Shown here in pieces: positions 50,893 to 60,026 of a stretch of DNA of 64,000 bases (the stretch's first letter is position 1; each line of letters starts with the position of its first letter). Source of the stretch: Halalkalibacter hemicellulosilyticusJCM 9152 (GTDB taxonomy: Bacteria > Bacillota > Bacilli > Bacillales > Bacillaceae_D); assembly GCF_000513115.1 (NCBI RefSeq), contig NZ_BAUU01000018.1:1-64000 (forward strand). Reading direction: 5' to 3'. Under the pieces are notes generated by a model. It saw only the letters and a program-made list of their open reading frames with translations. It searched no databases and was not told the origin of the DNA. The translations under genes were made by a program, and so were the position numbers.

Positions 50893-51663
50893 ATGGCTTT
50901 TTGGCGACTAACGATGGCAGGTTTACTTTTATTTGCGGTAGGGTATGTTCATGTGTATGGTGCACAAGAGGATGTACTTGACTATCAAGAACCGTTAACT
51001 CAATTTTATCAATTTGTACATGACGTCGACCTTGAGGTGGAAGAGTGGCACATTCGGGTGAGGGACCAACGATTGTTACCTTTTACATCAGAGGATGATT
51101 TTATGCATGATTTGGAACAATTGTTTCAATTAAATAAAAATTGGGTACAACAAGATCTTGATATGACAGGGACGGAATGGAGTGCTTTGTATACATATGA
51201 AGATGATAAACGACCCGTAAAGGAAGTTGTCCGCATTTATATGCATCCTGTATCGCCCGAAAGCAACGAACGTAATCGTATCATATCGTACCAAATACAA
51301 GCAAGTGATCTGATTACTGAAAATGATTTAAATGAAATTGTCGAGCAGCGTATCACCGAATTGGGCTTAGATACAGGGGAAGCCTATGTTCAATTGCGCG
51401 CAATTAAAGAAAAGGAACGTACGAACGCAACAAATATACAAACACAAGCGTATGAATGGTTAGAACATTTAGATGCACAAGCAGTAGAAGAATTAGTTGA
51501 GGAACAGTTTATCTCTCTCTCTGCGTATCAACCAGAATGGGGTTCTGGTCTTATGACAGGTAATGAGCACATGAATGTCCAAATCGCACTTCGTGATGTA
51601 GAAGGAATGGGCGCTAGGACAACCGTGACAATTGGCACGCCTATTATTACGACTGAATATTGA
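50893..51663 (+). CDS. ywmB: YwmB family protein
   Basis: A 256-residue protein with an N-terminal signal or anchor segment (FWRLTMAGLLLFAVGYVHVYG) and an extracytoplasmic domain of the YwmB family (structurally related to the TATA-box-binding fold, not evidence of DNA binding). It precedes murA in many Bacillales, as here with 44 bases between, so a link to the cell envelope or sporulation is likely but unproven. ATG 50893 follows GGGGAGGAGAACCA. Confidence 0.87.
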   Translation: MAFWRLTMAGLLLFAVGYVHVYGAQEDVLDYQEPLTQFYQFVHDVDLEVEEWHIRVRDQRLLPFTSEDDFMHDLEQLFQLNKNWVQQDLDMTGTEWSALYTYEDDKRPVKEVVRIYMHPVSPESNERNRIISYQIQASDLITENDLNEIVEQRITELGLDTGEAYVQLRAIKEKERTNATNIQTQAYEWLEHLDAQAVEELVEEQFISLSAYQPEWGSGLMTGNEHMNVQIALRDVEGMGARTTVTIGTPIITTEY

Positions 51664-51707
51664 TGATAGAGAAGAGACTATAATTTAGAGACGCGGAGGG
51701 GAATACG

Positions 51708-53033
51708 TTGGAAAAAATTATTGTCCGGGGTGGCAATGAGCTACGCGGTACAGTGAAGGTAGAGGGAGCGAAGAATGCTGTTTTACCAGTCATTGCTGCA
51801 TCAATCTTAGCAGGCCGCGGCACGAGCCACATATATGATGCGCCAGAATTGGCAGATGTATATACGATGAAAGAGGTTTTAAGTAATTTAAATATAGATG
51901 TTCAATATAAGAAAGGTGTATTTTCCGTAAATGCCGAAAAAACATTAAAGACAGAGGCGCCTTTTGAATATGTTCGCAAAATGAGAGCATCTTTTCTAGT
52001 GATGGGACCGTTACTTGCACGAGTTGGGAAGGCACGAATTGCCCTTCCAGGTGGTTGTGCAATTGGATCAAGACCGATTGATCAACACCTTAAAGGCTTT
52101 GAAGCAATGGGAGCAACAGTTGAAATTGGTAATGGCTTTATTGAAGCATCGATTGATAGAAGACTACAAGGTGCCAACATCTATTTAGATTTCCCAAGTG
52201 TAGGAGCAACTGAAAACATTATGATGGCTGCTGTATTAGCTAATGGTGTAACATTAATCGAAAATGCAGCAGAAGAGCCTGAAATTGTTTGTTTGGCGAA
52301 CTATTTAAATGCAATGGGAGCAAAAGTTCGCGGAGCAGGTACAGGTGAAATCCGTATTGAAGGTGTCGATGAATTGGTTGCTTGTGAGCACACGGTGATT
52401 CCGGATCGAATTGAAGCAGGTACCTTTATGGTAGCAGCTGCTATTACAAGTGGAAATATTCTAATTGAAGGTGCTGTATCAGAGCATCTACGTCCGCTTA
52501 TTGCTAAAATGAAAGAAATGGGCGTTAAAATTACAGAAGAAGAAAAAGGTCTTCGGGTTGTTGGTCCAAAGAAGCTAAAGCCAGTTGATATTAAAACAAT
52601 GCCACATCCTGGATTCCCAACGGATATGCAAGCACAAATGATGGCATTATTATTAAAAGCGAACGGTACGGGCGTTATTACGGAAACCGTGTTTGAAAAT
52701 CGCTTTATGCATGTCGAAGAATTCCGTCGGATGAATGCGAATATTAAGATTGAAGGTCGATCTGCGATTATGACAGGGCCAAGTAAGCTACAAGGTGCAG
52801 AGGTAGCGGCAACTGACTTACGTGCTGGAGCGGCACTCGTGCTAGCCGGACTTGTAGCTGATGGAATAACGCGTGTGACGGAGCTTAAACACATTGATCG
52901 TGGATATGTTGATTTAACTGATAAGCTCATTGCACTTGGTGCTGATGTCGAACGTGTGACTGAAGTCGTAGAAACGGAAACGGAAGCTGTTGAAGCGCCA
53001 GCGTCGTTACAGTTAAATACAAACCTAGTTTAA
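51708..53033 (+). CDS. murA: UDP-N-acetylglucosamine 1-carboxyvinyltransferase (MurA1)
   Basis: Second MurA paralogue, equivalent to the essential MurAA of B. subtilis by its place between ywmB and spoIID. Active-site Cys117 is in [24 protein letters not shown] and [11 protein letters not shown] are conserved. The 441-residue protein has an acidic C-terminal tail ([16 protein letters not shown]) beyond the fold. The start is TTG 51708 after GCGGAGGGGAATACG. Confidence 0.95.
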   Translation: MEKIIVRGGNELRGTVKVEGAKNAVLPVIAASILAGRGTSHIYDAPELADVYTMKEVLSNLNIDVQYKKGVFSVNAEKTLKTEAPFEYVRKMRASFLVMGPLLARVGKARIALPGGCAIGSRPIDQHLKGFEAMGATVEIGNGFIEASIDRRLQGANIYLDFPSVGATENIMMAAVLANGVTLIENAAEEPEIVCLANYLNAMGAKVRGAGTGEIRIEGVDELVACEHTVIPDRIEAGTFMVAAAITSGNILIEGAVSEHLRPLIAKMKEMGVKITEEEKGLRVVGPKKLKPVDIKTMPHPGFPTDMQAQMMALLLKANGTGVITETVFENRFMHVEEFRRMNANIKIEGRSAIMTGPSKLQGAEVAATDLRAGAALVLAGLVADGITRVTELKHIDRGYVDLTDKLIALGADVERVTEVVETETEAVEAPASLQLNTNLV

Positions 53034-53159
53034 ATGGAATGGCTCCAACTAGCGGGGCCTTACATACAAGTAGAGGGCGCTACGGTGTTTTTTCCCGATT
53101 TTGAAAACTCTGGTACGCGTCGTATCAGATCATCTAAGATTTTCAGTAGTCTTCAAAGA

Positions 53160-53192
53160 GCATGAGGCATTCGTTGCTTCATGTTTTTTTGT
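53160..53192 (+). terminator. Terminator after murA
   Basis: CATGAGGCA and TGCTTCATG flank TTCGT and are followed by seven T. It is 127 bases after the murA stop. Confidence 0.7.
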
Positions 53193-53221
53193 ATAGAGAA
53201 GAGGTGTTCGTTGTTAGTCAC

Positions 53222-53330
53222 TCACAGGAGTCGCCGGCTTCGCTCGTTCGACGTTCAGAAAAGCAGAACTTCTTCGTAACGGATCCCAAAGGGCACTGAT
53301 AAAGTTGCTTCGTACTTTTTTGAGTGTCCT
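53222..53330. repeat. Family B fragment joined to a family A copy
   Basis: GAGTCGCCGGCTTCGCTCGT, TTCAGAAAAGCAG and CTTCTTCGTAACGG (53228-53282) match the left and middle of family B. Directly after it, GGGCACTGATAAAGTT and ACTTTTTTGAGTGTCC (53291-53329) form a diverged family A hairpin. Confidence 0.6.
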
Positions 53331-53432
53331 CCTTATACAATCCTTCGTTTTTTTCCTCATAAATGATGCTTCTAAATAACGCTTCGTCCTCATATACTGT
53401 CCTAGAACAATTTCACATTGGGGGACTAAATT

Positions 53433-54449
53433 ATGAAACGAATTCTCATTGTAGCACTTATTCTCTGCACAGTTATCCTCGTCATACCAACGATGCTTGT
53501 TGTGATTGTATCACCATCACCAGATGTAAATGTGATGCAATCAGCCCCTACAGACGAAGAAAGTGGATGGGATTATGACCCGTCAGAAGATGTTTCCATT
53601 GCCGTTTTTCGCAGTCAACAAGAAGTGATTGATACGTTACCACTCGAGATTTATGTAATGGGTGTCGTCGCTTCTGAAATGAATGCAACCTTTGAAATGG
53701 AAGCACTTAAGGCACAGGCACTAACAGCTAGAACCTATATGATCAGACATATGCTCGCACCTCAAGATGTCGATTTACCTGAGGGTGCGATGGTTACAGA
53801 TACGATTATGCATCAAGTGTATAAAGATGAAGAGGAACTTAGAGAGAAGTGGGGAAGTGAGTATGAACACTTTATGAAACGAATTGAAGAGGCGGTTCTC
53901 TCGACGCAAGGTCAAGTGCTCACATATGATGACGAACCGATTGATGCGATGTTCTTTTCGACTAGTAATGGATATACGGAAAATTCAGAAGACTATTGGG
54001 AAAATGAGATCCCTTATTTAAGAAGCGTTGAAAGCCCTTGGGATCAACGTTCACCACGGTTTACAGCCGAAACGACTTTTACGGTGGAGGAATTTGAGCA
54101 AAAGTTAGGTGTCACGTTACCTGAAGATCAATCAGTCGGTGTTATATCTGAACGGACAAAAGGAAGTAGAGTGGCGAAAGTAAATATTAATGGCACTGAA
54201 TTAACAGGCAGATACGTAAGAGAGGAGCTCGGACTTGATTCCTCTGATTTTCAATGGCGGCGTGAAGGAAACCAAATTATCGTACAAACACGCGGTTGGG
54301 GACACGGTGTCGGGATGAGCCAGTATGGAGCTGACGGTATGGCAAAGGAAGGAAGAGATTATGAGGAGATCGTCAATCATTATTATCAAGGTGTGACGAT
54401 TGAAATGGTTGATCCGTATGTTCAAGAGCTAACTGCTAAGGCGGAATAA
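53433..54449 (+). CDS. spoIID: Stage II sporulation protein D
   Basis: Lytic transglycosylase of the engulfment machine (SpoIIDMP) that cleaves peptidoglycan during forespore engulfment. The 338-residue protein has an N-terminal membrane anchor (ILIVALILCTVILVIPTMLV), then the SpoIID domain with catalytic Glu82 in VVASEMNATFEMEALKAQAL, TSNGYTENSEDYW and the C-terminal GWGHGVGMSQYGADGMA. ATG 53433 follows TTGGGGGACTAAATT. A SigE promoter is expected; only CATATACT (53391-53398) resembles its -10. Confidence 0.95.
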   Translation: MKRILIVALILCTVILVIPTMLVVIVSPSPDVNVMQSAPTDEESGWDYDPSEDVSIAVFRSQQEVIDTLPLEIYVMGVVASEMNATFEMEALKAQALTARTYMIRHMLAPQDVDLPEGAMVTDTIMHQVYKDEEELREKWGSEYEHFMKRIEEAVLSTQGQVLTYDDEPIDAMFFSTSNGYTENSEDYWENEIPYLRSVESPWDQRSPRFTAETTFTVEEFEQKLGVTLPEDQSVGVISERTKGSRVAKVNINGTELTGRYVREELGLDSSDFQWRREGNQIIVQTRGWGHGVGMSQYGADGMAKEGRDYEEIVNHYYQGVTIEMVDPYVQELTAKAE

Positions 54450-54470
54450 GAGAGCATACTTAATAATGAG

Positions 54471-54507
54471 ACCACTGAAAAAGGATAAATCAACTTTTTC
54501 AGTGGGT
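54471..54507. repeat. Family A hairpin repeat after spoIID
   Basis: CCACTGAAAAAGGATAAATC and AACTTTTTCAGTGG form a 13-bp inverted repeat 22 bases after the spoIID stop. Confidence 0.75.
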
Positions 54508-54585
54508 TGCATTGCCTGCCAGATACGAGAAGACCAATCCGTATCAGGCTTTTAAAATAGCAAATGGTTACACATATCTCTTCTT

Positions 54586-54625
54586 ATCGGTTTGTCCTTC
54601 TTTACTTTGGGACAAACCTTTTGTT
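54586..54625 (+). terminator. Hairpin terminator upstream of spoIIQ
   Basis: GGTTTGTCC and GGGACAAACC flank TTCTTTACTTT and are followed by TTTTG. It probably backs up spoIID termination. Confidence 0.75.
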
Positions 54626-54715
54626 ATATCAAAAAATAAAAGTAATCAAAATGAGATGTATAATACGATATAAACTCTCAAATACTAAACACAAAAAATT
54701 TTTTTCCGAAAATAT

Positions 54716-54745
54716 GTATAGAAATCAATCATTCTGATCACAATG
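54716..54745 (+). promoter_or_regulatory. SigF-type promoter of spoIIQ
   Basis: GTATA (54716-54720) and GATCACAATG (54736-54745), 15 bases apart, fit GYWTA / GGNNANAHTR except one position. B. subtilis spoIIQ is transcribed by SigF. Confidence 0.65.
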
Positions 54746-54764
54746 GTTGCTGAGGTGATGAGAA

Positions 54765-55592
54765 ATGAGAGAAGATAACAATCGATCTTCTAACAATGAG
54801 GAAACAAAAATCAATATTCGAAGTATTTTACGTAAACGTTGGGTTATTCCTGCACTTTATTTAGCTGCTGCTGCTCTAGTACTAAGCGCTGTATTCATGC
54901 TACAAAATAATGAGGATACAGCTGCACCTGAAACCGGAATGGATGCTGATGGCGTAAGTCAATATGAGAATCCATATGGTGAAGATGCCCTTCCGGTTAC
55001 ATCGATGTCAGAGCGCGTACAGATGCCATTTGAGAATGAACATGAGATGAACATTGTCGGTTACTTCTATGACGTTCATGCGACGGCTGAGGAGCAACAA
55101 GAAGCACTTGTCTATTATAATAATGAGTACTATCCGAATAAAGGAATGGATTTTGCTCATGTTGATGGCGAGAGTTTCGATGTTATTGCCGCTTTATCAG
55201 GTACGGTTGTCCGTGCTGAAAAAGATGAGTTACTTGGCTACATTGTCGAAATCTCACATGAGGATGATGTTGTGACACATTATCACAGTCTAGAGAAGGT
55301 AGAAGTCGAGCAAGGTGACACAGTCGAGCAAGGTGATGTGTTAGGAACTGCTGGTCGAAATGTGTATAATAAGGACGCTGGCATTCATGTTCACTTTGAA
55401 ATTCGTCAAGATCAAGTAGCGATTAACCCGAACAATGTGTTTGATCAACCAATTGATGCCATTGAGGATATTGCGAAGGAACAAGAGGAAGATGAGAAAG
55501 AAGCAGAAGAAGAGCAGGATCCAGCAAAAGATGATCAAGATGAATCAGATTCAAATGATGAATCAGCTGAATCTCATGAGCTTCATTCTTAA
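54765..55592 (+). CDS. spoIIQ: Stage II sporulation protein Q
   Basis: Forespore half of the SpoIIQ-SpoIIIAH channel between forespore and mother cell. The 275-residue protein has a cytoplasmic N-terminus, one membrane helix (about 26-46) and a LytM/M23-like domain. The first zinc ligand is lost: the HxGxD position reads Asn125-Lys-Gly-Met-Asp129, while the later HVHFEIR is kept, so it should be catalytically dead as in B. subtilis. An acidic tail (EEDEKEAEEEQDP) ends the protein. ATG 54765 follows TGAGGTGATGAGAA. Confidence 0.94.
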   Translation: MREDNNRSSNNEETKINIRSILRKRWVIPALYLAAAALVLSAVFMLQNNEDTAAPETGMDADGVSQYENPYGEDALPVTSMSERVQMPFENEHEMNIVGYFYDVHATAEEQQEALVYYNNEYYPNKGMDFAHVDGESFDVIAALSGTVVRAEKDELLGYIVEISHEDDVVTHYHSLEKVEVEQGDTVEQGDVLGTAGRNVYNKDAGIHVHFEIRQDQVAINPNNVFDQPIDAIEDIAKEQEEDEKEAEEEQDPAKDDQDESDSNDESAESHELHS

Positions 55593-55601
55593 TACAATGT
55601 G

Positions 55602-55650
55602 TAAGTGTGACAAAAAGGGACATAATGCCTTTTTGTCACACTTTTTTTGT
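55602..55650 (+). terminator. Terminator of spoIIQ
   Basis: AAGTGTGACAAAAAGG and CCTTTTTGTCACACTT form a perfect 16-bp stem, followed by T. Confidence 0.9.
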
Positions 55651-55685
55651 GGCGTAGGTTTTGGATTAAGAAATACCAAGCGGCG

Positions 55686-55780
55686 TCTCATTCCGCTAAA
55701 TGGAGAAACATGCCGTTTCAGCATGCGAAGTGGAAAGTCCCTCAAAAATCCCTATGAGTGTGAAATCGCAGAATGAGGTC
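55686..55780. repeat. Family C repeat, simple two-box copy
   Basis: CTCATTCCGCTA (55687-55698) and GCAGAATGAGGT (55768-55779) are one inverted pair 81 bases apart; the second pair found in the 13547 and 39632 copies is missing. An inner CATGC...GCATG hairpin is present. Confidence 0.6.
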
Positions 55781-55937
55781 CCAGACCTGAAGGAGAGATT
55801 CTAACCCCTGATATTTCGCCTTAGACAAACCCTATATAAGAAAACTCGCGCCTGTCCCGATAATAAGGTGGTATATCTCCTTTACCTCGCTAATAAACTG
55901 TACCAATCACCAAGATTGAATTAGGGAGGCGAGTCGT

Positions 55938-56225
55938 GTGCACGATTACATCAAAGAGCGAACCATCAAGATAGGTAGGTATGTGGTCGAGTCCAAAAAG
56001 ACAGTTCGAACTATCGCAAAAGAATTTGGAGTCTCGAAAAGTACCGTACACAAAGACCTCACAGAGCGTTTACCAGAGATCAACCCAGAACTAGCAAACG
56101 AAGTGAAAGAAATTTTGGAGTATCACAAGTCTATTCGCCACCTGCGAGGCGGAGAGGCGACGAAAGTAAAGTATCGAAAGTCCGAAAAAGACAATCAACC
56201 ATCTGCTGTACAAACTCCTAACTAA
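55938..56225 (+). CDS. spoIIID: Sporulation transcriptional regulator SpoIIID
   Basis: Mother-cell DNA-binding protein that switches genes on and off during SigE activity. The 95-residue protein has a helix-turn-helix, TVRTIAKEFGVSKSTVHKDL (about 23-42), and a basic C-terminal helix (YHKSIRHLRGGEATKVKYR) that contacts DNA. The start is GTG 55938 after GGGAGGCGAGTC. TGATATT (55809-55815) with CCTATATA (55831-55838) is a tentative SigE promoter. Followed by mbl, as in B. subtilis. Confidence 0.95.
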   Translation: MHDYIKERTIKIGRYVVESKKTVRTIAKEFGVSKSTVHKDLTERLPEINPELANEVKEILEYHKSIRHLRGGEATKVKYRKSEKDNQPSAVQTPN

Positions 56226-56337
56226 TTTTTGAAAAAATTCCACCCGTTTCGACATTTATATGATAAAATTAACAATTAGGTACATCGTATTAGTAAACGT
56301 ACGATTTCTATGTTCGGAATAGGGAGGAACGAAAATA

Positions 56338-57342
56338 ATGTTTGGTCGAGATATTGGGATAGATTTAGGTACAGCAAATGTGTTAATACACGTGAAAGGA
56401 AATGGAATTGTCTTAAACGAGCCATCAGTTGTAGCAGTTGATACGACAACGAAACGAGTTCTTGCAGTTGGTGAAGAAGCATTCCGTATGGTAGGACGTA
56501 CACCAGGAAATATTGTGGCACTCCGCCCGATGAAAGATGGGGTCATAGCTAACTTTGAAATGACAGAATCAATGCTTAAGCATTTTCTAGCTAAGATTAA
56601 CGTCAAGAGCTTCTTTTCAAAACCACGCATTTTAATTTGCTGTCCAACCAATATTACATCAGTTGAACAGAAAGCAATCCGTGAAGCAGCTGAGAAGAGT
56701 GGCGGGAAAAACGTGTATTTAGAAGAAGAGCCTAAGGTCGCAGCGATTGGCGCAGGGATGGATATTTTTCAGCCAAGTGGAAATATGGTTGTAGATATAG
56801 GCGGTGGAACAACGGATGTCGCAGTTCTATCAATGGGAGATATCGTCACCGCCTCTTCTATCAAAATCGCAGGTGATCGATTTGATATGGATATTCTCGC
56901 GTACATTAAGAAGAAATACAAACTACTTATTGGTGAACGTACAGCTGAAAATATCAAAGTACAAGTGGCTACTGTATTTCCAGGTGCACGACAGGAAGAA
57001 ATTGATATACGTGGACGCGATATGGTTAGTGGACTTCCACGCACAATTACGATAAACTCAAATGAGATAGAAGAAGCGTTACGTGAATCTGTTTATTATA
57101 TTGTACAAGCTTCTAGGCAAGTACTTGAGCAAACGCCACCAGAGCTATCGGCGGATATCATCGACCGTGGTGTGATCTTAACAGGTGGAGGAGCTCTATT
57201 GCACGGAATGGATCAACTTCTATCAGATCAGTTAAAAGTACCTGTTCTCGTTGCTGATGAACCTATGCATTGTGTAGCGAAAGGGACTGGAATGATCTTA
57301 GAAAATTTAGATCGTATGTCAACGAAAAAAATTCAGATTTAA
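56338..57342 (+). CDS. mbl: MreB-like actin homologue Mbl
   Basis: Filament-forming cell-shape protein guiding lateral wall synthesis. The 334-residue actin fold has the phosphate loops DIGIDLGTANVLIH at the N-terminus and VVDIGGGTTDVAVLSMGD near residue 155, and GVILTGGGALLHGMD for the adenosine site. It is the Mbl rather than MreB copy by its position after spoIIID and before flhO-flhP. ATG 56338 follows GGGAGGAACGAAAATA. Confidence 0.95.
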   Translation: MFGRDIGIDLGTANVLIHVKGNGIVLNEPSVVAVDTTTKRVLAVGEEAFRMVGRTPGNIVALRPMKDGVIANFEMTESMLKHFLAKINVKSFFSKPRILICCPTNITSVEQKAIREAAEKSGGKNVYLEEEPKVAAIGAGMDIFQPSGNMVVDIGGGTTDVAVLSMGDIVTASSIKIAGDRFDMDILAYIKKKYKLLIGERTAENIKVQVATVFPGARQEEIDIRGRDMVSGLPRTITINSNEIEEALRESVYYIVQASRQVLEQTPPELSADIIDRGVILTGGGALLHGMDQLLSDQLKVPVLVADEPMHCVAKGTGMILENLDRMSTKKIQI

Positions 57343-57383
57343 TACATACATTTATTCATAAGAAAGAACGGGGGAGAATGTCC

Positions 57384-58205
57384 ATGCTTCGCGGATTATA
57401 TGGAGCGGCTGCTGGAATGGTGGCTCAACAAAATCGACAAGAAATGTTATCAAATAATTTAGCAAATGCAAATACACCAGGCTTTAAAGCGGATCAGGCA
57501 TCATTACGCTCATTTCCTAATATGCTCTTACATGCAGTCGATACTCAAGCAATGCCGGGTAGACGCTCATATCCGATCGGGGAGCTAACGACAGGAGTGT
57601 ATCTCCAAGAACGAATGCCTAATTTTAAGCAAGGTGATTTAGTCGAGTCAAGGAACGCGACGGATATCGCGTTATTACAAGGCGTTCTACCTGAGAATGA
57701 AGACGGACGTGAGATGGCTTTATTTTATACGATTGAACATAATGAGGATGAGATTCGATATAGTCGCAATGGTAATTTCACAGTTGATGGCGAGGGGTTT
57801 CTCACAACCGCACAAGGACGTTATGTTCTTGATGTCGATGGTGAACGAATTCAAGTCGATAACGAGAACTTTATTGTTGCCCCAAATGGAATTGTCACAA
57901 ATGAAGCCGGAGCACAGGTCGGACAGATTAATGTTGTTGTAGCTGAGGACCCAATGCTTTTAGTGAAGGAAGGCGACGGACTATTACGATTTACAGAAGA
58001 GGGTGAGCTTCCTTCTGCTGTAGACGATGGTGAGATTACGTATCAGCTGCAGCAAGGCTTTGTGGAACGTTCGAATGTCGATGCAGGGCAAACGATGACG
58101 GAAATGATGACAGCTTATCGTGCATTTGAAGCGAATCAACGTGTCTTGCAGGCCTATGACCAAAGCTTAGAAAAGGCAGTGAATGAAGTTGGACGGATTG
58201 GATAA
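57384..58205 (+). CDS. flhO: Flagellar basal-body rod protein FlhO
   Basis: Flagellar rod/hook-type protein of 273 residues (FlgF/FlgG class). The N-terminal GLYGAAAGMVAQQNRQEMLS with NNLANANTPGFKAD and the C-terminal EMMTAYRAFEANQRVLQAYD are the paired helical ends that form the rod. ATG 57384 is chosen: GGGGGAG is eight bases upstream, whereas ATG 57378 is too close to it. With flhP it makes a two-gene unit after mbl, outside the main fla/che operon, as in B. subtilis. Confidence 0.93.
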   Translation: MLRGLYGAAAGMVAQQNRQEMLSNNLANANTPGFKADQASLRSFPNMLLHAVDTQAMPGRRSYPIGELTTGVYLQERMPNFKQGDLVESRNATDIALLQGVLPENEDGREMALFYTIEHNEDEIRYSRNGNFTVDGEGFLTTAQGRYVLDVDGERIQVDNENFIVAPNGIVTNEAGAQVGQINVVVAEDPMLLVKEGDGLLRFTEEGELPSAVDDGEITYQLQQGFVERSNVDAGQTMTEMMTAYRAFEANQRVLQAYDQSLEKAVNEVGRIG

Positions 58206-58217
58206 GGGGGTTAGAGG

Positions 58218-59060
58218 ATGAATACATCAATGATTGCAGGCGCTGTGACGATGGGACAATTACAGAAAAAAATTGATACGATCTCCAATAACGTGGCGAA
58301 TGTCAATACAAATGGATTTAAACGTCGGGAAGCAACCTTTTCTGATTTACTTTTCCAACAAGTGTACAATCAGACAAACCTTCAAATGGAGGGAGGGCGT
58401 CTAACACCTGATGGAATTAGAGTTGGCTCGGGTGCCCGGTTGGCACAAACCGCTCTACGCCTAGAGCAAGGCTCACTACTCACAACAGAACGTGAGCTTG
58501 ATTTTGCCTTGACAGAGCGTGATCTATTTTTCCAAATTGAAACAGTTGTCGGTGGTGAGGTGACAGAGCAGCTTACTCGTGATGGAGCATTTTATTTAAC
58601 AGAAAGCGTTGATAATCCAGGTGAATGGTCGATTGTCACATCTGATGGAAGTTTTGTCCTTAGTGCAACAGGGGAACGACTGAATGTTCCAGAAAACTTT
58701 CAATCTCTTGAGCTAGCGGGCAATGGAATGCTTGTAGCGACATTAGAGGATGGTACTCAGCAAGATATCGGTCAAATTGGACTGACTCGTGTGTTAAAGC
58801 CACAACTCCTAACTGCGACTGGTGATAATCGGTACGTCGTTCCTAATTTAGATGAGCTAGGATTTGATGAGGCTGACGTAATTGAAGCAGCCGCAATCAC
58901 ACCACAACTCGTTCAGCAAGGAGTATTGGAAGGTTCGAATGTGGATTTGTCTAATGAGATGAATGAACTCATTCAGGCACAGCGTCATTTTCAATTTAAT
59001 GGACAGTCCATTTCAATTGCAGATGATATGGCTGGTTTAATAAACGGAATCCGAAGATAA
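58218..59060 (+). CDS. flhP: Flagellar basal-body rod protein FlhP
   Basis: Partner of FlhO, 280 residues. It has MGQLQKKIDTISNNVANVNT and GFKRREATF at the N-terminus and the C-terminal EMNELIQAQRHFQFNGQSIS, the standard rod-protein ends. ATG 58218 lies 12 bases after flhO, with AAGGGGGTTAGAGG in between, so the two are co-transcribed. Some helical signature positions in the C-terminus differ from FlgG, as usual in this pair. Confidence 0.92.
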   Translation: MNTSMIAGAVTMGQLQKKIDTISNNVANVNTNGFKRREATFSDLLFQQVYNQTNLQMEGGRLTPDGIRVGSGARLAQTALRLEQGSLLTTERELDFALTERDLFFQIETVVGGEVTEQLTRDGAFYLTESVDNPGEWSIVTSDGSFVLSATGERLNVPENFQSLELAGNGMLVATLEDGTQQDIGQIGLTRVLKPQLLTATGDNRYVVPNLDELGFDEADVIEAAAITPQLVQQGVLEGSNVDLSNEMNELIQAQRHFQFNGQSISIADDMAGLINGIRR

Positions 59061-59087
59061 GCGTGATTTAGATTTGGGGAGTATACG

Positions 59088-59438
59088 ATGACTGAAAAGA
59101 AGGCAACTGAAAACGTGAAAGAAGCGAATAAGGAAGAGCCGGTCGTTCAACAGGAATCTGTTGAACAGAAAACGAGCTCTCAATCGACCAATGAGTTAGC
59201 ACAACAGGTTGAAACAAATGATGATGAACATTCAAAGCAGAGATATCGCCGTAAACGCCTGCGATTGCGGGTGATCCCAATATGGCTACGAATTCTTCTT
59301 TCGATTGTACTCATTGGTGGTAGCTTTCTCGTTGGACTGATGGTTGGCTTTGCTATTGTTGGAAACGGAGACAACCCAGCTGAAATTTTAAAGCCAGACT
59401 TATGGTATTATTTAATGGACATGATCCGAGGAAGATAG
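59088..59438 (+). CDS. EpuA-like membrane protein (often listed as RNA polymerase subunit beta)
   Basis: A 116-residue protein: an acidic, Gln/Glu-rich N-terminal half, a basic patch (KQRYRRKRLRLRVIP), one transmembrane helix (WLRILLSIVLIGGSFLVGLM) and a short tail with NPAEILKPDLWYYLMDMI. This is the EpuA-type family, frequently mislabelled as RNA polymerase beta because of a fusion in some species; no polymerase function is supported. ATG 59088 follows TTGGGGAGTATACG. It lies 27 bases after flhP. Confidence 0.8.
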   Translation: MTEKKATENVKEANKEEPVVQQESVEQKTSSQSTNELAQQVETNDDEHSKQRYRRKRLRLRVIPIWLRILLSIVLIGGSFLVGLMVGFAIVGNGDNPAEILKPDLWYYLMDMIRGR

Positions 59439-59456
59439 CTTCCTCGGATTTTTCTG
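59421..59456 (+). terminator. Terminator overlapping the EpuA-like gene end
   Basis: ATCCGAGGAAG and CTTCCTCGGAT form a perfect 11-bp stem around ATAG, followed by TTTTT. The stop codon lies in the loop. Confidence 0.88.
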
Positions 59457-59513
59457 TTGTTCGTTTACAAGGTCAATTAGACTTGAATGATTCGCATTGG
59501 AAATGAAAAATAT

Positions 59514-59522
59514 GGTATAATA
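59514..59522 (+). promoter_or_regulatory. Extended -10 promoter of fabZ
   Basis: TGGTATAAT (TGn plus a perfect TATAAT) 32 bases before the fabZ start. The -35 is weak. No FapR operator was recognised. Confidence 0.5.
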
Positions 59523-59553
59523 TGAAAAAAACATCTTGGAAGGGATGAGGTTA

Positions 59554-59976
59554 TTGCTTACAGTTGAAGAAATTAAAGAAATCATTCCACATCGTTATCC
59601 TTTTTTATTAATTGATCGTATTGTTGAATTAGAAGAGGGGCAAAAGGCAGTAGGAATTAAAAATGTAACGGCAAATGAGGAGTTTTTTAATGGACATTTC
59701 CCAGAATATCCTGTTATGCCAGGAGTGCTTATTGTAGAAGCTCTTGCTCAAGTTGGAGCAGTCGCTATTTTGAAGGTCGAAGCCAATAGAGGGAAATTAG
59801 CGATGTTTGCCGGCATTGATAAGTGCCGTTTTAAGAAACAAGTGAAGCCAGGAGATCAGCTAAGACTAGAGGTTGAAATTACTCGGATGAAGGGCCCAAT
59901 AGGAAAAGGACATGCAGTGGCTTCAGTAGATGGTGAAGTGGCAGCGGAGCTTGATATGACCTTTGCTATTCAATAA
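59554..59976 (+). CDS. fabZ: 3-hydroxyacyl-[acyl-carrier-protein] dehydratase FabZ
   Basis: Dehydrates 3-hydroxyacyl-ACP in fatty-acid elongation. The 140-residue hot-dog protein has [37 protein letters not shown] with catalytic His48 and Glu62, and [13 protein letters not shown]. The start is TTG 59554, which gives the same N-terminus as B. subtilis FabZ; AGGGATGAGG lies just upstream. Earlier in-frame starts (59536, 59545) have no proper spacing. Confidence 0.93.
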   Translation: MLTVEEIKEIIPHRYPFLLIDRIVELEEGQKAVGIKNVTANEEFFNGHFPEYPVMPGVLIVEALAQVGAVAILKVEANRGKLAMFAGIDKCRFKKQVKPGDQLRLEVEITRMKGPIGKGHAVASVDGEVAAELDMTFAIQ

Positions 59977-60026
59977 GCCGGAAATGAACGATTCATTTCA
60001 CGTCATGATGAAGGAGAGGCCCACTC

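Noticed and set aside
52301-52930. 209-codon minus-strand frame inside murA
   Set aside because: It is the complement of a highly conserved coding region; the composition (Ser, Ile, Pro rich) is typical of shadow frames.
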